Shown: in pieces, positions 25,501-38,599 of the stretch
How the letters are laid out: each line of letters begins with the position of its first letter
Position numbering within the stretch: position 1 is the stretch's first letter
From: Trogon surrucura
Taxonomy: Eukaryota > Chordata > Aves > Trogoniformes > Trogonidae
Reading direction: 5' to 3'
Assembly: GCA_020746105.1 (NCBI GenBank)
Contig: CM036634.1
Location: forward strand, 1,762,582 to 1,826,581
DNA: 64,000 bases
Notes under the pieces: generated by a model
The model's database searches: none
Told to the model about the DNA's origin: nothing
What the model saw: the letters and a program-made list of their open reading frames with translations, nothing else
Position numbers and translations under genes: made by a program

Positions 25501-28500
25501 CTGGGCTTGGGGGATCTTTCTGGCGGGATGTTCTCTTGCTGTCGCCCTCGGCATCGCTTCTCTTCCGACAAAGCCGGCGTGACGCTTGCCGGGGTTGATC
25601 CGGGTGCTTGACAAGGGCGGTGGTTTGGATCAGGCCACGGGCGCTGCCTGAGTTACAGAGGAACAGGCTGCAGAAAGGTGACCTGACAGTCTTGAGCAAA
25701 CAGGGAATAAGCCCTGTACGTAGCCCAGCCAGCCCCTAAATCCACGTGGACACAAGTCATGGGATGCTGCTGGCACCGAGCATCAGCCCGACTTCCTGCG
25801 TGGAGACCCTGCCTGTGGGTCTGGGGCCACGCGGGGACCCTGCCGGTCACCTTCCCCAAACCTCCGTGGGAAACGCCTGCAGCGCTGACGGCCAACTTCG
25901 CCATCGTTTCAAATTTATTTGATTTTTTTTCTATATGACTGCGAATGAAGCCTCTCGGTGGAGGTTGCCCTTGGGGATACAGCATGGACCCTTCGCGGAG
26001 CTCGGCAGCCTTGGGACGGGAGGACCCGAGGTTTGGTCTGCCGTGATTTTTGTTTAGGGTGTCGATGCCCATCTCCTCCACATCCCCCAGCTGCCTGGCG
26101 GCACACGGGCTCCTCGGTAATGACCTCTTTTCCCCCCGATTTACCGTGATACCTTCCAAGCAGTGTTTAATTGCAGCGGGGCGATTACCGCTGATCTCCC
26201 AGTGCATCGTTTTAAAGCGCTCAACCCCTAGTCGGGCAATATCCAGCCTTGGTGCCAGCAAGCTGAGCCAAAATGGGTATTTCCGTGCCCGTTGCCTGCA
26301 GAGAGGAACTTTGGGAGCAGATAATGAGCTTAGCTGGTCCGGGAAGGTCACGGCTGCTATCTCGTTACTCGCCCTTGTGATTTCATCCTCTTATCGCGAT
26401 GCCTCAGCGTAATAAAAGAAGCCAGCGTGCCAAGTCGGGGCGCGGGGTATCTTCAAGCGCCGAGTCGCCGGTGGCCACAGATGGAAATCCAGGCACCGTG
26501 GGACGAACCCACATCCAGCACCGGCGAAAGCTTTTGCGTGCAAATTATTCCTGCCGGCGAGGCCGCGTGCGGTTGCGTCTCGTTAGAGAAACTCGTCGTG
26601 TTTGCCCTTCGTCGATCCGGTCCGAGTTTGGTTCCTGCCTCTTGCCACCACCGGGCTCTCCTCGAGGTGGGACTGGGGATGGTGCTGAGCTCCCCAGGGA
26701 CGCGGCGGCGTTCAGGCGCGTGCGGTTTTGTTTCTTCTCACGAGGTGTTCGTGTCCCCCCGCCCCTTTCACCTGAAAGAGGAAAACCTGATGCTTTTGTG
26801 TCATTTTCCCGGTGATTCGTGCCTGGTGTTATTAAAGGAAAAAAAACCTCTTTCCCTGGATAAGACTCAAATCCTGCTCCTATGCAGAGGAGAGTTTTGA
26901 TGAGGAGCTGAGCTTTTCTTGCGCAAATGCTGGTAAAATCAGGCAGGATCGTGGAAGCCGAAGCCCTGAACCTGTTGCTTGGCCAGGAGATACCTCGATA
27001 CTCAGGTGCCACCTGCAGCCCAAATGTAGAGTAACCTGCCAAGAGCTGAATAAATCCCACGTGAAATCCGAGCAGACGAAAACGTAGAAAATAACTGAGT
27101 CCTGGGGGTGGTTGCAATTCTGTTCGACATTTAATGCGCTCTCTTGAGTAGCTCCAAGTTTTTCAGGCTGGCATTTCTCTGAAGGATCTCTCTCTTTAAG
27201 GGAAGACTTGGAGCCAGGCGAAGCTCGGTTAATTTGCCTCCAGACTCTTGTAGAATTCCTGTAAAAATCACATTTTCTTACTCTGAAACATAAGAAGTTC
27301 GCTGCGTCCCAGCTTGCAGGGGTTTGGGGGGGGAGGAGGAGGTACCGCTCTGCCTCCGCGCTCAGCTTCACGGGGGGTTTGGTCGCAAGAAGGAAGCGGT
27401 GAAGCGGAGGGGACTTGCCATAAAAAAAAACCTAAAAATAGAACTCTGAGAGTTGGCTTGCTCTCGTCAGGCAGTAAAATGTGACTTGACAAAGCTGGTG
27501 GCAGATGTCCCGTGCGGGGGGATGGCAATACCTGCCGCTGTGGCGACACCAGGAGGGGACAGGTACAGCCTGTGGGGCTGGGGCGCGGTGAGGTGGTGGG
27601 ACCTGATGAAAGCGTCGTGGTCTCAGGGCACTTGTCTGTGTTGCCGCCGTCTCCTTGGAGGTGATTCAGGTTTGGGTGGTCCCACCTGAACTGGTTTGAG
27701 CCCCGTGGGGACGATGGGATGACGCAGAGCACTGGGATTGCGCTTGTGAAACCGGTGTCCTGGGACGGGAGTGGTGGGGACTCAGCTGTGGAGTCACTGT
27801 GTGCCAGCTCCTGGGCTGGGAGAACCATGCTGGGCACTGACCTGTCCCTTCCTCCTCCTCAGGCTTGCCGTGATTTCCTGGACTTAGCCGAAACTCACAG
27901 CCGAAAATGGCAGCGGGCGCTGCAGTATGAGCGGGAGCAGCGGATCCGGCTGGAGGAGACCATCGAGCAGTTAGCCAAGCAGCACAACAGCTTGGAGCGA
28001 GCCTGCCGCGGAGCCCCCGGCCTCTCCTCCGGCACCACCGGCATCGCCAGCACCGCCAAGGGTGAGCGCCGGCGCCCAGAGCCTGCGGGTTCTGCTCGCC
28101 AGAGTTACTGGGGCAGTACAATCTAACAGCCTTGCATGTTTGAGCTAAATCTCCTTCCCCGCGGGAGGCATCGCTTACAGCCTGGTAGCCAGAACCTGCA
28201 ATTAGTGCCTTGTTTCATTTTTAAAGGATGTATAGACTCAGGAGAGAGAACAGCGGCCAGTGGGGGTAATGGCAGTGCCACGCACTGTCCTCCTGCTTGC
28301 GTGGCCTCAAGGAAACAGCCCCAAGTTGCCCCAGGAGAGGTTTATGTGGGACGTTAGAAAAATTTCTTCCCCGATAGGGTTGTCGGGCACTGGAACTGGC
28401 TGCCTGGGGGAGTGATGGAGTCACCAGCCCTGGAGGGATTTAAAAGAGAGAGCAGAACCTCTACTCCTCGCTTCGTAGTGATCTCTCCTACTGCAGCAGA

Positions 28501-31500
28501 GAAGAGGAATGTTTAGTAGTGTCAGGGCTGCAAAACCTGAGGGCTGGGAAATCTCTCTGAGCATCACCTGAAACACATGACTTTTTACTTCTTTTTCCTC
28601 TTTTTTTTTTTTCCCTCCCCTGCGTTAATCCAAACTGGATTTCCCGGCAGGCGGGGCGGTACAGGAGCAGCAGCTATGTTAGACACGCTTGGGCGTGCAA
28701 GTCATACGCGTGCGTCTGGCTCGGGCAGCCCTGGTGGCATTTTCAGAGACGCTCCCCGACATGGCGGGGAAGCCTCGTGTGCCTGGACTGGGGAGGCAGA
28801 CACACCCTGCCAGGGCACAGCCTTGCTTTTGAGAGCCAGAGATCAGTACAGCATCCTCTCGGCGTGGAGCTGGGAGGAAGAGGAGGGGGAGAAGCCCTCG
28901 AGGGAGCCGTCACTGGAGGGGGGGCAGTGGTGGGCATTAGGATAGTTTCTTCTTGTCAGGCAGTGGGTGAAGGGTGGGCTCTGGGGACAGGCTCAAACGC
29001 GACGGGGTCTAGAGGGGACCGGGCAGCACCTGAGCATCCTGAACCCTTTGTGCCCACAGGGAGCGTGCAGTCTGCCAAAGGAGAGGCCAGTGATGAAGAT
29101 GAAGAGACGGAGTATTTCGATGCCATGGAGGATGCACCAGCTTTTATCACTGTAACCGCAGACCCCAAGCACCACAGGTACGAGCCCCGCCGCCACCCCG
29201 GGGCTGCGTGTAGCCCAGCCAAACCTGCTGTGAGCACGGGAAGAACAGGGGAGAGTCGGTGTCCCTGGTGTTGTGCTTGGGTTTGGGGGCAGCATCCTCT
29301 CTGGCGGGGTTACTCAGCGTGTGCGTCCCTCGCTAAGGGGCTGCCTCTGCCCAGGGCTCTGCTCTTGCACCCCTGGGGCGAGCGAGGCTGAGGATGGCCC
29401 TGGCTGTAGCAAAGCAGGCAAGGAAGGGCGGGCATCAAGCCAGTGCTGTGGGAAAGCTGAGTCCTTTGCCCTAAAGCTGCTGTGAGCTCCGGGGCAGCCT
29501 GGGCAGAGACATGGAGGGAGCTCCCTTGGGGTGTTGGGCGGGGAGTGTCCTCCCTTCGTCTTCCTGAACCTGCTTTTTACCTCCCAGGGCTTCTCTCTGG
29601 GTTGGAAGCACCCGTGGTCAGAGCCACGGTCGCACTGCCGGGCTCGCTGGCGAAAGCAGAGGCTCTGTGCCCTGCGGCCGGGACACACCGTGCTGAGCAT
29701 CCCCTCCCAACACCCACCCAGGGCTCCCACCCCCCTTGCATTCACAGCAGCACCCTGGGGCGGTGCAGGGAGAAGCTCTGGGTGATAGTGGCCGTGCTGC
29801 ATCCACCTTGGCTCCTCTCTCCCCTTCTCTGCCCTTCCTCATGTTTACCAGCCGGTGCTTTCTTCCCCGCAGGCGTTCAGGCAGTAACCTGAGTGGGGCC
29901 AGCGAGGGCCACCCCGAGGACTGGAACCTGGAGGACAGCGTGAGTTGGCCGGGCAGAGCGAGAGGGACAGTCCTGTTGTTGTGAAACCAGGGCAGAGGAG
30001 CAGGAGAGATATTTGCTCTGGGAGCTGCTGGGTCTGCTTGGGTCGTGCTGGGCAAGCCCAGCTTAGACCCATGTTTCTTCTATTCCTACCGCAGGTCTTC
30101 GAAAGCTCAAATCAAAGCAGCTACAATGAGTCCACTTGCAAAGATCTCCTGCCGAAGAAAAGGAGACGGACTCGCATCCCCGACAAACCCAACTACAGCC
30201 TTAACCTCTGGAGCATCATGAAGAATTGCATCGGCAAAGAGCTCTCCAAGATCCCCATGCCCGTAAGTGAGAGTGGCCCAGGCGCCGAGGGCCGCCGGAG
30301 AGGGTTTGGTTTGGCCGGAGCTCTTGGAGAAGGGTTTTGGTTACGGCTCCGAGGGGGATGGCACAGCAGCCCCGAGCGGGGCAGGAGCACGTCACCTCCT
30401 GCCAACGCCCTCCTGGCCTTTGCACCGGCAGCGCCCTCTGAAACCACCTCACGCTTCTCCTCAGCCCTGCTCTGCTGACTCCAAGCCCTACAATTTATTT
30501 ATTTACCCCTTGAGAGCATCCGTCTGCCGCCAGAGAGCCAGCCCAGGCAGCAAGGGGAACCAGATGGGCAGGAGGAGGCTGTCCTGAGCGGCCTGGAGCT
30601 AGAGCGCTAATTGCTTTGTGGTAAATGGCTCTGACGTCGCAGTTCTTGCATTTAGGGCCTGTTTGAATTGGATCTGCTCTTCCTTTGGGACAGAGACGCT
30701 CTCCTGCACCAGGCAGTTCCCACGGCGAGCCAGAGCAGAAGGGACATTGCCCAGGTGTCCTCTGCAGGTCCCACTGGTGTGAGGAGGAAACGAGGATGCC
30801 TCAAATCGCTGAGGATCCAGGCGTTTCACCCGGGGGCTCAAAGAAGTTGCTGCTCACGCTGTCTCAGTGTGTGCCCCAGAGACACAGGGCTCAGGGAGCG
30901 GCTCTGCCTGCACTGGCAGCACGGCGGGGCCGTGTTTCACCCCACGGGCTCAAAGTACCTTTATTTTTCTTGCAAAGAGCAGCCTCTTAGTGAAGGAGAT
31001 GCTGTGGGGGCGATCTACGGCACGGCTGGATGCTGCTGGACTGGCTCCTTGGGGCGATGCTTCCCGCGGGTGCTCAGGAGAGGGGTTGCTGGTGGAGGAA
31101 TCCCCCCTCGCGTGGGCTTGCAGGGGTTAAGCGGGACGTGCCTTTAATTCTTGCTGAAAAATAACCCGACGCCTCGTTTACCCCTTCTTTTCGGAGCCAT
31201 CCAGCCCTTCCCAGGCTGCCAGTTCTCAAGCAGGTCTCTACCAGCCCAGTGAGCGCTGGGAATGGGACTTGATGCCATCCTAAGGAATCTGTTTCTCAAA
31301 AAACCGTGAAATCCTGGCAAGCTTGGGAGAGCTGTGAAACAGCTAGGGGGGACGGGGGGGTATTTTGACACTGGCTGGTGTGGAAGCAAACCAGCAAAGG
31401 GCGATCCATAGCCCTGGACCTGCATTTCGAGTCCTTCCTTTGCTGGGTAAAGGGGACACAGCGTGTCACAGGGCTTCGGATGCCGAATTGATTGTATTTC

Positions 31501-34500
31501 GTTGCTTCTTAAAGCAGCTCCTGACGCTCTCTGAGTAAGAGAAATGAGTTTGTCTCCTCGTTGTGCTATTTCCAGCCAAGAGATGCAGCTCAGCGCCATC
31601 CCTTAGCATTTCTGCCGCAACATCAATATCAGATAAAGGCACAATGGGTACAGAAATAAGCTCGGGATGTGAAATACCAGCAGCTGGAGAGCAGAAATTA
31701 TTACCTTCCCTATCAATCAAATCACTCTGGGAGCTGCTAAAGCCGAGTCCAAACCTGAGAGCAGGATGTTCTGCTTGCGCAGCAGCTCCCAATGCCAGCT
31801 CAGGGGATGTAATTACTCCATCCCTCCCCGGGGCTGGTTTCCCAGCCCCTGCTGTCTCTGTGAAGTGTTGAGCAGAGCCGTGGGCTGTATGGACGGGGCT
31901 CAGCCGCTCCTCTCTCTGGGTATCGGCACGGACGGGCAGGCAGGGAGATGTTTCACACCCCACGAGCTCTGCCGCACGCGGGGATTCGCCCCGAGAGCAA
32001 GCAGCCTGTGGTAAAGCGAGAGGACCCGGTTTCACCTCCTTTCAACAGCTGTTTAAATCCTCTCTCCCTTGTATGTGCGCTGGGAGCACGGGAGAAGCCG
32101 GCGGCTCTGCGAATCGAGACGGAGCTGCCGAGCGAGGGCTCTCAGAGCTGAACCTTGCGGTAAATGGAGCAGAGGAGGAGGAGGAAACGGAGTAGCCAGC
32201 TCGAGGTGGGCTCTCTGGGGACGTGATTAATGATATTGCAAACCATCTCTGAGCCCATGGTGTGCACCAAGTGGTGGGAGTTTCCCCTTCTGTGGGCTTC
32301 ACCCGATATTTTTTGGACGGTTCAGAGCATTTCTGAGACCCTGTCCCTGTCCCTGGGAGACATGGTGGACTGAAAAACCCCTCCGTGCAAACAGCAGGTG
32401 CCTTAATTTGTCCACTGAAGTTTGTTTTCTTCAGTAGGAAATATGTAACTTGGCTTACAGAACTTCAGCCATCTGCTCCTGCTAAAATATAAAGTGAATA
32501 ATAAAGGGAATTCTCCACGCTTTCAAGGCACAAGACCCTTTGAGACAAAGTATCTCCATCTTCCTTTCAAGTGCTTGTTCAATTCTCGTCAGAACAAAGA
32601 GTATCACTAAAATCAAACGTTTCTTTTTTTTTTTCCCCCGAGTTGTTTGCAGCCTGTCCAACCTGGCAGGTGTTCTAAGTGACAAAGCAATGACTCGAGG
32701 GTGGAAACACGGTGTATTCGGGCTCTTGCAGGAGCAGGGAGATCCCAAAATGGGGCTTTTTAAGGTTTTCTGAGCAGCCAGGCTTTGCCAGGAGACGAGG
32801 GGACAAAGGCAAAGGACGACTTGCCCGGCTTGGCGTCTCTCCCACTTGGCTCATCCTCACTTGTTCCCCTCCAGGTAAACTTCAACGAGCCGCTCTCCAT
32901 GCTGCAGAGGCTCACGGAGGACCTGGAGTACCACGAGCTGCTGGACAAAGCAGTCAAGTGCGAGAGCTCCACGGAGCAGATGTGCTTCGTGGCGGCGTTC
33001 TCCGTGTCTTCCTACTCGACGACGGTTCACCGCACCGCCAAGCCATTCAACCCGCTGCTGGGGGAGACCTACGAGCTCGACCGGCTGGAGGAGTTCGGGT
33101 TCCGTTCCCTCTGCGAGCAGGTGAGCCGGGCTCTGCGGGTCAGCCCCTTCCCCGAAGGACACCCAGCGGCTCCTCACCTCTAGCCTTCCGAGACCCCCAG
33201 CAGGTTGCTGTTGGCAGAAGCAGCAGCAGGCACCGCCCAAGCCCTTTTTCAGAAGCACAGCGTGCCCATCCCAGGGTTGCAGAGCAGGTGGGGGAGAAGA
33301 AGGGGAGGAGGAAGGTGTCGGTCACCCAGCTGGCTCTCCCGGCAGCCTGCCTGGACCCGGGGTTGCTGTCACATCTCAACCCTTGAGCAGAAGGAGAGAA
33401 GCTCTCCTCACCCAAGCTCCCTCGTGGTGAGGAGAGGTCCCCAAACTATTTCAGGGTGTCTTTGGGCTGGGGGATACCTCAGGGTCTTGTATTTTTTTCT
33501 TGTCGGGCTGAAAATTTTCGGAAGGGCTGACGACGCCGTGCTCTAACCACAGAGCGCATCTGGCGCGCGCTGCTCAGACAGTGGGTCTGGATTAAAAACC
33601 TGGAGCGCTCAGTGAGTTGTGACCTGTGAAGGAGAGCAACTGTTCAGTATTTAGCACACTCAGCTGCTCTGTCCTGGATTCCTGGGGAGGGATGGGGTCT
33701 TTATTACCCCTTTCGGGCAGGACGTCACTTCGTTGGGGGCTCTCTGTTCTCCAGGGGTGCCACACTGTGCCCTGAGACCAGCGGCATTTTTGGGGGGGTG
33801 TCCCATGGGAAAAGGGTCTTGCTGCTAGTCTGGATGCTCTGTGCTCTGCTGCATGATGCTCACAGCACACGTGCACGGGGAATAAGCAGCGAGGAGGCTC
33901 AGGCTTCCACTGGCATCCCCGTGCCCCCCTCGATACGGTTTAGCTTCACTCTGCCCCTCGTCATCATCTGCTCTGTTCTCCCTGATGTCCCGTCTCCCTG
34001 GGCTGTCACCCTGCTCAGCCCGGAGGGATAAGAAGTGGAGGATTCCTTACCAGGATGTTTGATCCGTCCCTTACCCAGCAACACCCCTCATCCTCAAAAC
34101 AACAGGGAGGGATTATTACCTTCATCCCAGCTGTGGTGATGAAGCCCAGCGCTCCTGCCCAGCTACCACCGGGCATCCCTGACCGCTCCCACGTGTTCAT
34201 AGAATCCTACAATGGCCGAGGTGGGAAAGGACCTCAGAGATCATCCAGCCCAACCCCTGCCACGGGCAGGGACGCCCTTAACCAGCCCAGGCTGCTCAAG
34301 GCTCATCCAACCTGGCCTTGAACATCTCCAGGGAGGGGGCAGCCACAGCCTCTCTGGGCAATCTGCTCCACAGTCTGGCCACCCTCGCACTGGAGAATTT
34401 CTTCCCAAGACCCAGGAGGGTCTTGTTGCCATCTCTCTTCTCATTCCTTCGCCCTCCTTTTCACCATCATCCTCCCTCCATCCCTTTCCCCTCACAAATA

Positions 34501-37500
34501 AATAACCTGCCCTGAATTAGTTTTTCCTGTTGGTCCCAGTCTTTGGGCTTTTGTACCCAGATTTGGTATTTCCTGCTGTTCCCCGCTTCCCGTGGGTGCC
34601 GCTTAGCTCGCCGGCGCGCCCGGCAAAGCGGTGATAATCTTGTGCCTGCAATCCAGTTACCCAAATAGGATTTTCCCCCGCTGGTGACAGTGGGATTTAA
34701 TGGCGAGGTCGTTGCCCTGCTCACGTTTGTAATCCAGGAGCTCGGGGCGCTCGGCCTGTAATTACATCGGTGCAAATTATCTCGGGACGTGGTGGCTGCC
34801 CAAACCCAAGGTGGGAGCGGGACAGGGCAGCTCTTCCAGGGGGCACCCTCCTCATACAAGTCATCTCCGGGACGGAGGACGGGGCAAGGACAAAGTGTTG
34901 GCCGGGCAGGTCCGTGTGTCTCAGACAGGGACCTGTGTCCTCTGGGGATTCCCAGGCAGAGCAACGGGAGCGGCTGCTGTTACACTGGGATTACTGGAGA
35001 TCTCGGCAAGTCCCTGTTTCTCAACCCTGGAGAGCAGGGGCATGTCCCAGGGTCGTGGTACAGCGTTGCCTCACTGTGATAGGTGCTCAAGTGAAGGTTT
35101 TATGGGCGATGCTTTGCTAGAAGAGCCTGGCAGGAGCTCGGTGCACCTCTGCGTGCTCCCGGGGTACCTCCCGGGAGGTCACCCCCACGCCCAGGAGAGG
35201 ACCGGTGGGGTTCAGGTCCACGCAGCAGAGCATCCCCAGGGCCTGAGCTGTCGCCTCTCCTAGGAGTTGCACTCGCCGGGGCTCTCCAGTGCCTGTGGTT
35301 GTGACCTTACAGGCTTTTTCTTCTCTCCTCCAGGTGAGCCACCACCCCCCAGCAGCCGCCCATCACGTCTACTCCAAACGAGGGTGGACGTTGTGGCAGG
35401 AAATCACCATCGCCAGCAAGTTCAGGGGCAAATACCTCTCCATCATGCCTCTGGGTAAGTGACTTGTGCTGAGAGGGTCAGGGCTTGCTTGATAATTTTT
35501 TCCTGCTCTGGCAGCACCCAAGAGGTTAAAGCAACGTGCTGGTCCCGTGGGCTCAGTGAATTCCAACGTGGGGAGCACAGGTTTGTGCTCCTGGTCACAG
35601 ATGACTCGTCTGCCCTGGGAATGGAAATGGCACCAGCTGCACGGGGAGCCTGCCTTGCTCACTGCTCACACCGTAGTGGGTGCGCTTTGGAAATATCCTG
35701 CTTGCCCGTGAATTGATTTCTCCTTAAATGTTATTTAAAGGTTAGTTTGCTGCCTGTTTTACCCCTCTCCCTGGCAGCCAGATGCAATAAACTGCCTCCT
35801 TCCGACATTCTATTTATCTTCTGCCTATCCCTGGATGCTCTCTGACACCGAGGGTCAACCAGGCAGGATGTTTCTGACCTGCTTTTAAAACCACGGCTTT
35901 TTTGGGGCAGTGGGAAGAGAACAGAAGACCTTGCAGGCGTTGCAGCTCCGTTAGTGCAGGGAGCCCCAGAGCGTGCGGCCAGGGGAGGCTGGGGACATGC
36001 AGGTAGAGGGGTCTCTGGGGACGAGCACGCTCAGCTCAGGGCACCCTCTCTCGGCAGGCGTCATCCACCTCGAGTTTCACTCCAGCGGGAATCACTACGT
36101 CTGGAGGAAAGTCACCTCCACCGTTCACAACATCATCGTGGGCAAGCTCTGGATCGACCAGGTCAGTGGCTGCGGGTCCGAGGCGATGGGTCCCGCCGGG
36201 CTCTGGGGAGGAGGAGGTGAAGGGGGGGATATACACCAGCGCTGCCTGGGGTAGGAAGGTGGCAGGGGCAGGGAGAGGCTTCTCGGAGCTCCCGATGGCT
36301 CTTCCCTTGGCCAGCAGCTCCGTGGGGCAGGGTGGCCACGCGTGGGGTGGGTTTTACCCCGCCGCTGGGGCTGGCGGGGGCGGCAGCTGCAGCGGGTGTT
36401 GATCTGTGCCTGCACGACGACTAACGGCTGATTTGTCTCCTTGCCAAGTGTCTCACTCGCTGTGGTTCTGTGTCTTTTATCTAGTCTGGTGAAATAGAGA
36501 TTGTTAACCATAAGTCAAAAGATAAATGCCAGCTGAAATTTACCCCCTACAGCTACTTCTCCAGAGATGTCCCCCGAAAGGTACGTGTCCAGCAAGCTGC
36601 CCGCTCCTTCTCGCAGCCTCGCGCGGGGTGGGACTGGGCTCTTCCCTCTCAGTCAGGCTCATGGGGTCCGAGTAACCACAACTGGGATGAGCCCCAGCTT
36701 GGGGCCAAGGAGCTGCCGTGGCACCTCCAGTTTGGGTCACCAGGGAGGGCTGGGGGGCACCTAAGCGTAGCCAGTGTTTTGCGTCACTGCAGCTCCAGCA
36801 CGGAGACCCAGAAACGGTTTGAAGGGTTGGAGACCCACCTGTGTGGTCAGGGTGGGCCCGCTCTCCCTGCGTTGTCCCAGCACATCGAGCACCAGGTCCC
36901 ACTGCTCTGATAGGGGCACCTGGAGGGTGTTCTGCCCGCTCTGCGCCTCTCCCTGGTGTCCTCTGAGAGCTTCCAGACGCCACCAGAACCATCTCCTTCT
37001 GCCAGGTGACAGGGGTGGTGAGCGACGCCGACGGTAAAGCCCACTACGTCATGTCCGGCACGTGGGACGAGAAGATGGAATGCTCCAAGATAGTGCAGAG
37101 CAGCCACGGCAGCACCAGCACGGAGGGCAAGCAGAAAACTGTCTACCAGACGTTGTCTCCAAAGGTCCTGTGGAAGAAATACCCCCTCCCGTGAGTCCCC
37201 TTCTCGGCGTGGGGGGCTGTACTCAAGGGGGGACGGGAGTGAAGGGTCCTGCCCTGGGCCCCGTGGGGTGGAGGGAGCTCATGTGCCCACCCCTGAGGAC
37301 GTGGGAAGGGGACCAGGACGTGTGGCCGTGTGGTTTTTGCAGGGCGTGAGCACACAGGAGAGCAGGCACCTGCATGGGGACAGTGGCTTTAGGGGATGCT
37401 TGCAGGTGGGGTTTGGGCAGCCTGGGGGTACTGGTTGGGTTTTTTTGGGCTGCTTTGCCTTGCTGGTGAGCCCGCAGCCGTCCCGTCCCACCTGTTGCTG

Positions 37501-38435
37501 TACCCCTCTGGAGACCAGTCCTCCCTGGACACTCTTAGCCAGAGCAGGGCCGCTCTCAAACCCGCTTTCGTGGCACCAGCTTTGGGGACGCTCTGTTGGA
37601 CTGGTGGAAACCGTCCCCTGCTTGGTGCCACCAGTTTGGCAGTGGAGGATCCAACAGCTCTTGGGTGAAGCTGTTGCGTGTCTCAACTGTGCCGTACAGC
37701 CCGCAGGGGCTTGGCTTTCCCCTTCCCTGCGCAGAACCAGCAGAGGAGGGGTCTGCTCCCCTCCGAGACCCCCATCGAGGTGTCACTGGCATCTCTGCGT
37801 AGAGGGTGGAAGGCAGGGCTCACCCAAGGACCTCGGCACGTCTGGTTTGGGGTACCAGGGGCAGCATCAGAGAGGCCAGGGCGACGCACACGGCCATGAA
37901 GGAGCTATTGCTTGAGGTGGGCACCGCCTTCGCCGTCCTGATCAGGCCTCTCTGGCTGCAGGGAGAACGCCGAGAACATGTATTTCTTCTCTGACCTGGC
38001 CCTCACCCTGAACGAACCCGAGGAGCGGGTGGCCCCCACGGACAGCCGGCTGCGACCCGACCAGCGGCTCATGGAGAGCGGCCGCTGGGACGAGGCCAAC
38101 GTGGAGAAGCAGCGGCTGGAGGAGAAGCAGCGAGCCGTGCGCCGGAGGCGAGAGGCCGAGGCCGTGGAAGCCCTGGAAGAAGGTGAGGCAGGGGAAGGGG
38201 CACTTCCCGCCCCTGGCCGCGGGTTTTGGAGTGGGGGACAAAGGTGGGGTGGGAAGCGGTGCCGCTTACCCGCCGTGTTTGTCCCCGGCCAGGCAAGGAT
38301 TACGAAGGCTACATCCCGCTGTGGTTTGAGCGGAAGGTGGACGCCGTCACGGGGGAGCTCATCTGTGTCTACAAGGGTGGCTACTGGGAGGCCAAGGACA
38401 AGCAGGACTGGAGTACGTGCCCCGACATCTTCTGA
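13576..38435 (+). CDS. OSBP2: Oxysterol-binding protein 2 (ORP4), 3' coding exons, 5'-partial
   Basis: Encodes a sterol and PI4P-binding lipid-transfer protein of the OSBP family that works at membrane contact sites. Twelve coding exons are in phase with GT-AG junctions: 13576-13826, 27863-28061, 29060-29177, 29873-29939, 30095-30262, 32875-33120, 35334-35454, 36058-36161, 36485-36580, 37006-37190, 37962-38182 and 38293-38435 (TGA). They give about 640 residues. In order, they carry a helical region ([18 protein letters not shown]), an FFAT motif for binding VAP proteins (EYFDAMED, exon 29060), and a full OSBP-related domain with the EQVSHHPP signature across the 33120/35334 junction. The protein ends [23 protein letters not shown] and KYPLPENAENM favour OSBP2 over the paralogue OSBP. 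The N-terminal and PH-domain exons are missing upstream. The 14-kb intron after the first exon is the largest wholly inside. Confidence 0.95.
18480..18512. repeat. 14-bp short tandem repeat
   Basis: The unit CGTCGGGCTGAGCA occurs about two and a half times in direct tandem inside the large OSBP2 intron. Confidence 0.7.
20636..20702 (+). mobile_element. CR1 3'-end fragment
   Basis: CTTGATGATCCCAAGGGTCT, then TTTTCCAACCTGAACTGTTC and the tail TATGATTCTATGA, mark the extreme 3' end of a CR1 element in + orientation. The tail is well preserved. Confidence 0.88.
23118..23635 (+). mobile_element. CR1 LINE fragment with internal 15-bp triplication
   Basis: A CR1 3' fragment starting near AAAGATGTCGAGGGGTTGGA (end of ORF2) and ending AATTCTGTGGTTCTGTGG. 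The frame [13 protein letters not shown] is the decayed ORF2 C-terminus. Inside the 3' UTR, at about 23499-23543, the unit GTGATGCTCAGGGAC is repeated three times with small variation. A second short repeat (GGGTTAATGGTGG / GGGTTAATGGTTGG) follows at 23543-23582. Confidence 0.9.
28300..28450 (+). mobile_element. CR1 internal 3' UTR fragment
   Basis: Wording typical of CR1 3' UTR: CCCAGGAGAGGTTTATGTGG, AAAAATTTCTTCCCCGATAG, then CCAGCCCTGGAGGGATTTAA. It lacks the terminal tail. It lies in the OSBP2 intron after the exon ending at 28061. Confidence 0.8.
34198..34413 (-). mobile_element. CR1 3'-end fragment, reverse orientation
   Basis: The complement is a CR1 3' terminus of about 215 bases. 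The reversed tail CATAGAATCCTACAATGGCC is at the low-coordinate end. The body closely resembles the 3' end of the copy at 1318-2167 (same wording for the cluster around the bases read as ATCTCCAGGGAGGGGGCAGC), so both belong to the same or closely related subfamilies. It lies in an OSBP2 intron. Confidence 0.92.
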
Positions 38436-38593
38436 GCCCGCACCGGGGTGACCGGGACAAGAGGGACAGCGAGGACACGGCGGCGGCGCCCCGCCGGCAC
38501 GGAACAGTGCAGATACCTACACAGAGTCGATACCTGCAGGAATTCGACGAGCAAAATCGAAACAGGGATTCCAAACCTATTTTTTTATGCACT

Positions 38594-38599
38594 AATAAA
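38594..38599 (+). terminator. Polyadenylation signal, proximal
   Basis: AATAAA lies 159 bases after the OSBP2 stop codon and is followed by a long T-rich tract that could act as the downstream element. Confidence 0.55.

Larger units (their letters stand above)
13827..27862. other. Large OSBP2 intron
   Basis: The 14-kb intron lies between the exon ending AMIN and the exon starting [13 protein letters not shown]. It contains CR1 pieces at 20636-20702 and 23118-23635 and a small 14-bp tandem repeat at 18480-18512. The rest is unique sequence in which I see no exon. Open frames of up to 364 codons here (for example complement 23299-24393) have no recognisable product and partly read CR1. Confidence 0.75.

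Noticed and set aside
13576-38435. OSBP (the paralogue) instead of OSBP2
   Set aside because: [18 protein letters not shown] and the ENAENMYFF context match OSBP2 as I know it, and synteny with NIPSNAP1 and THOC5 agrees.
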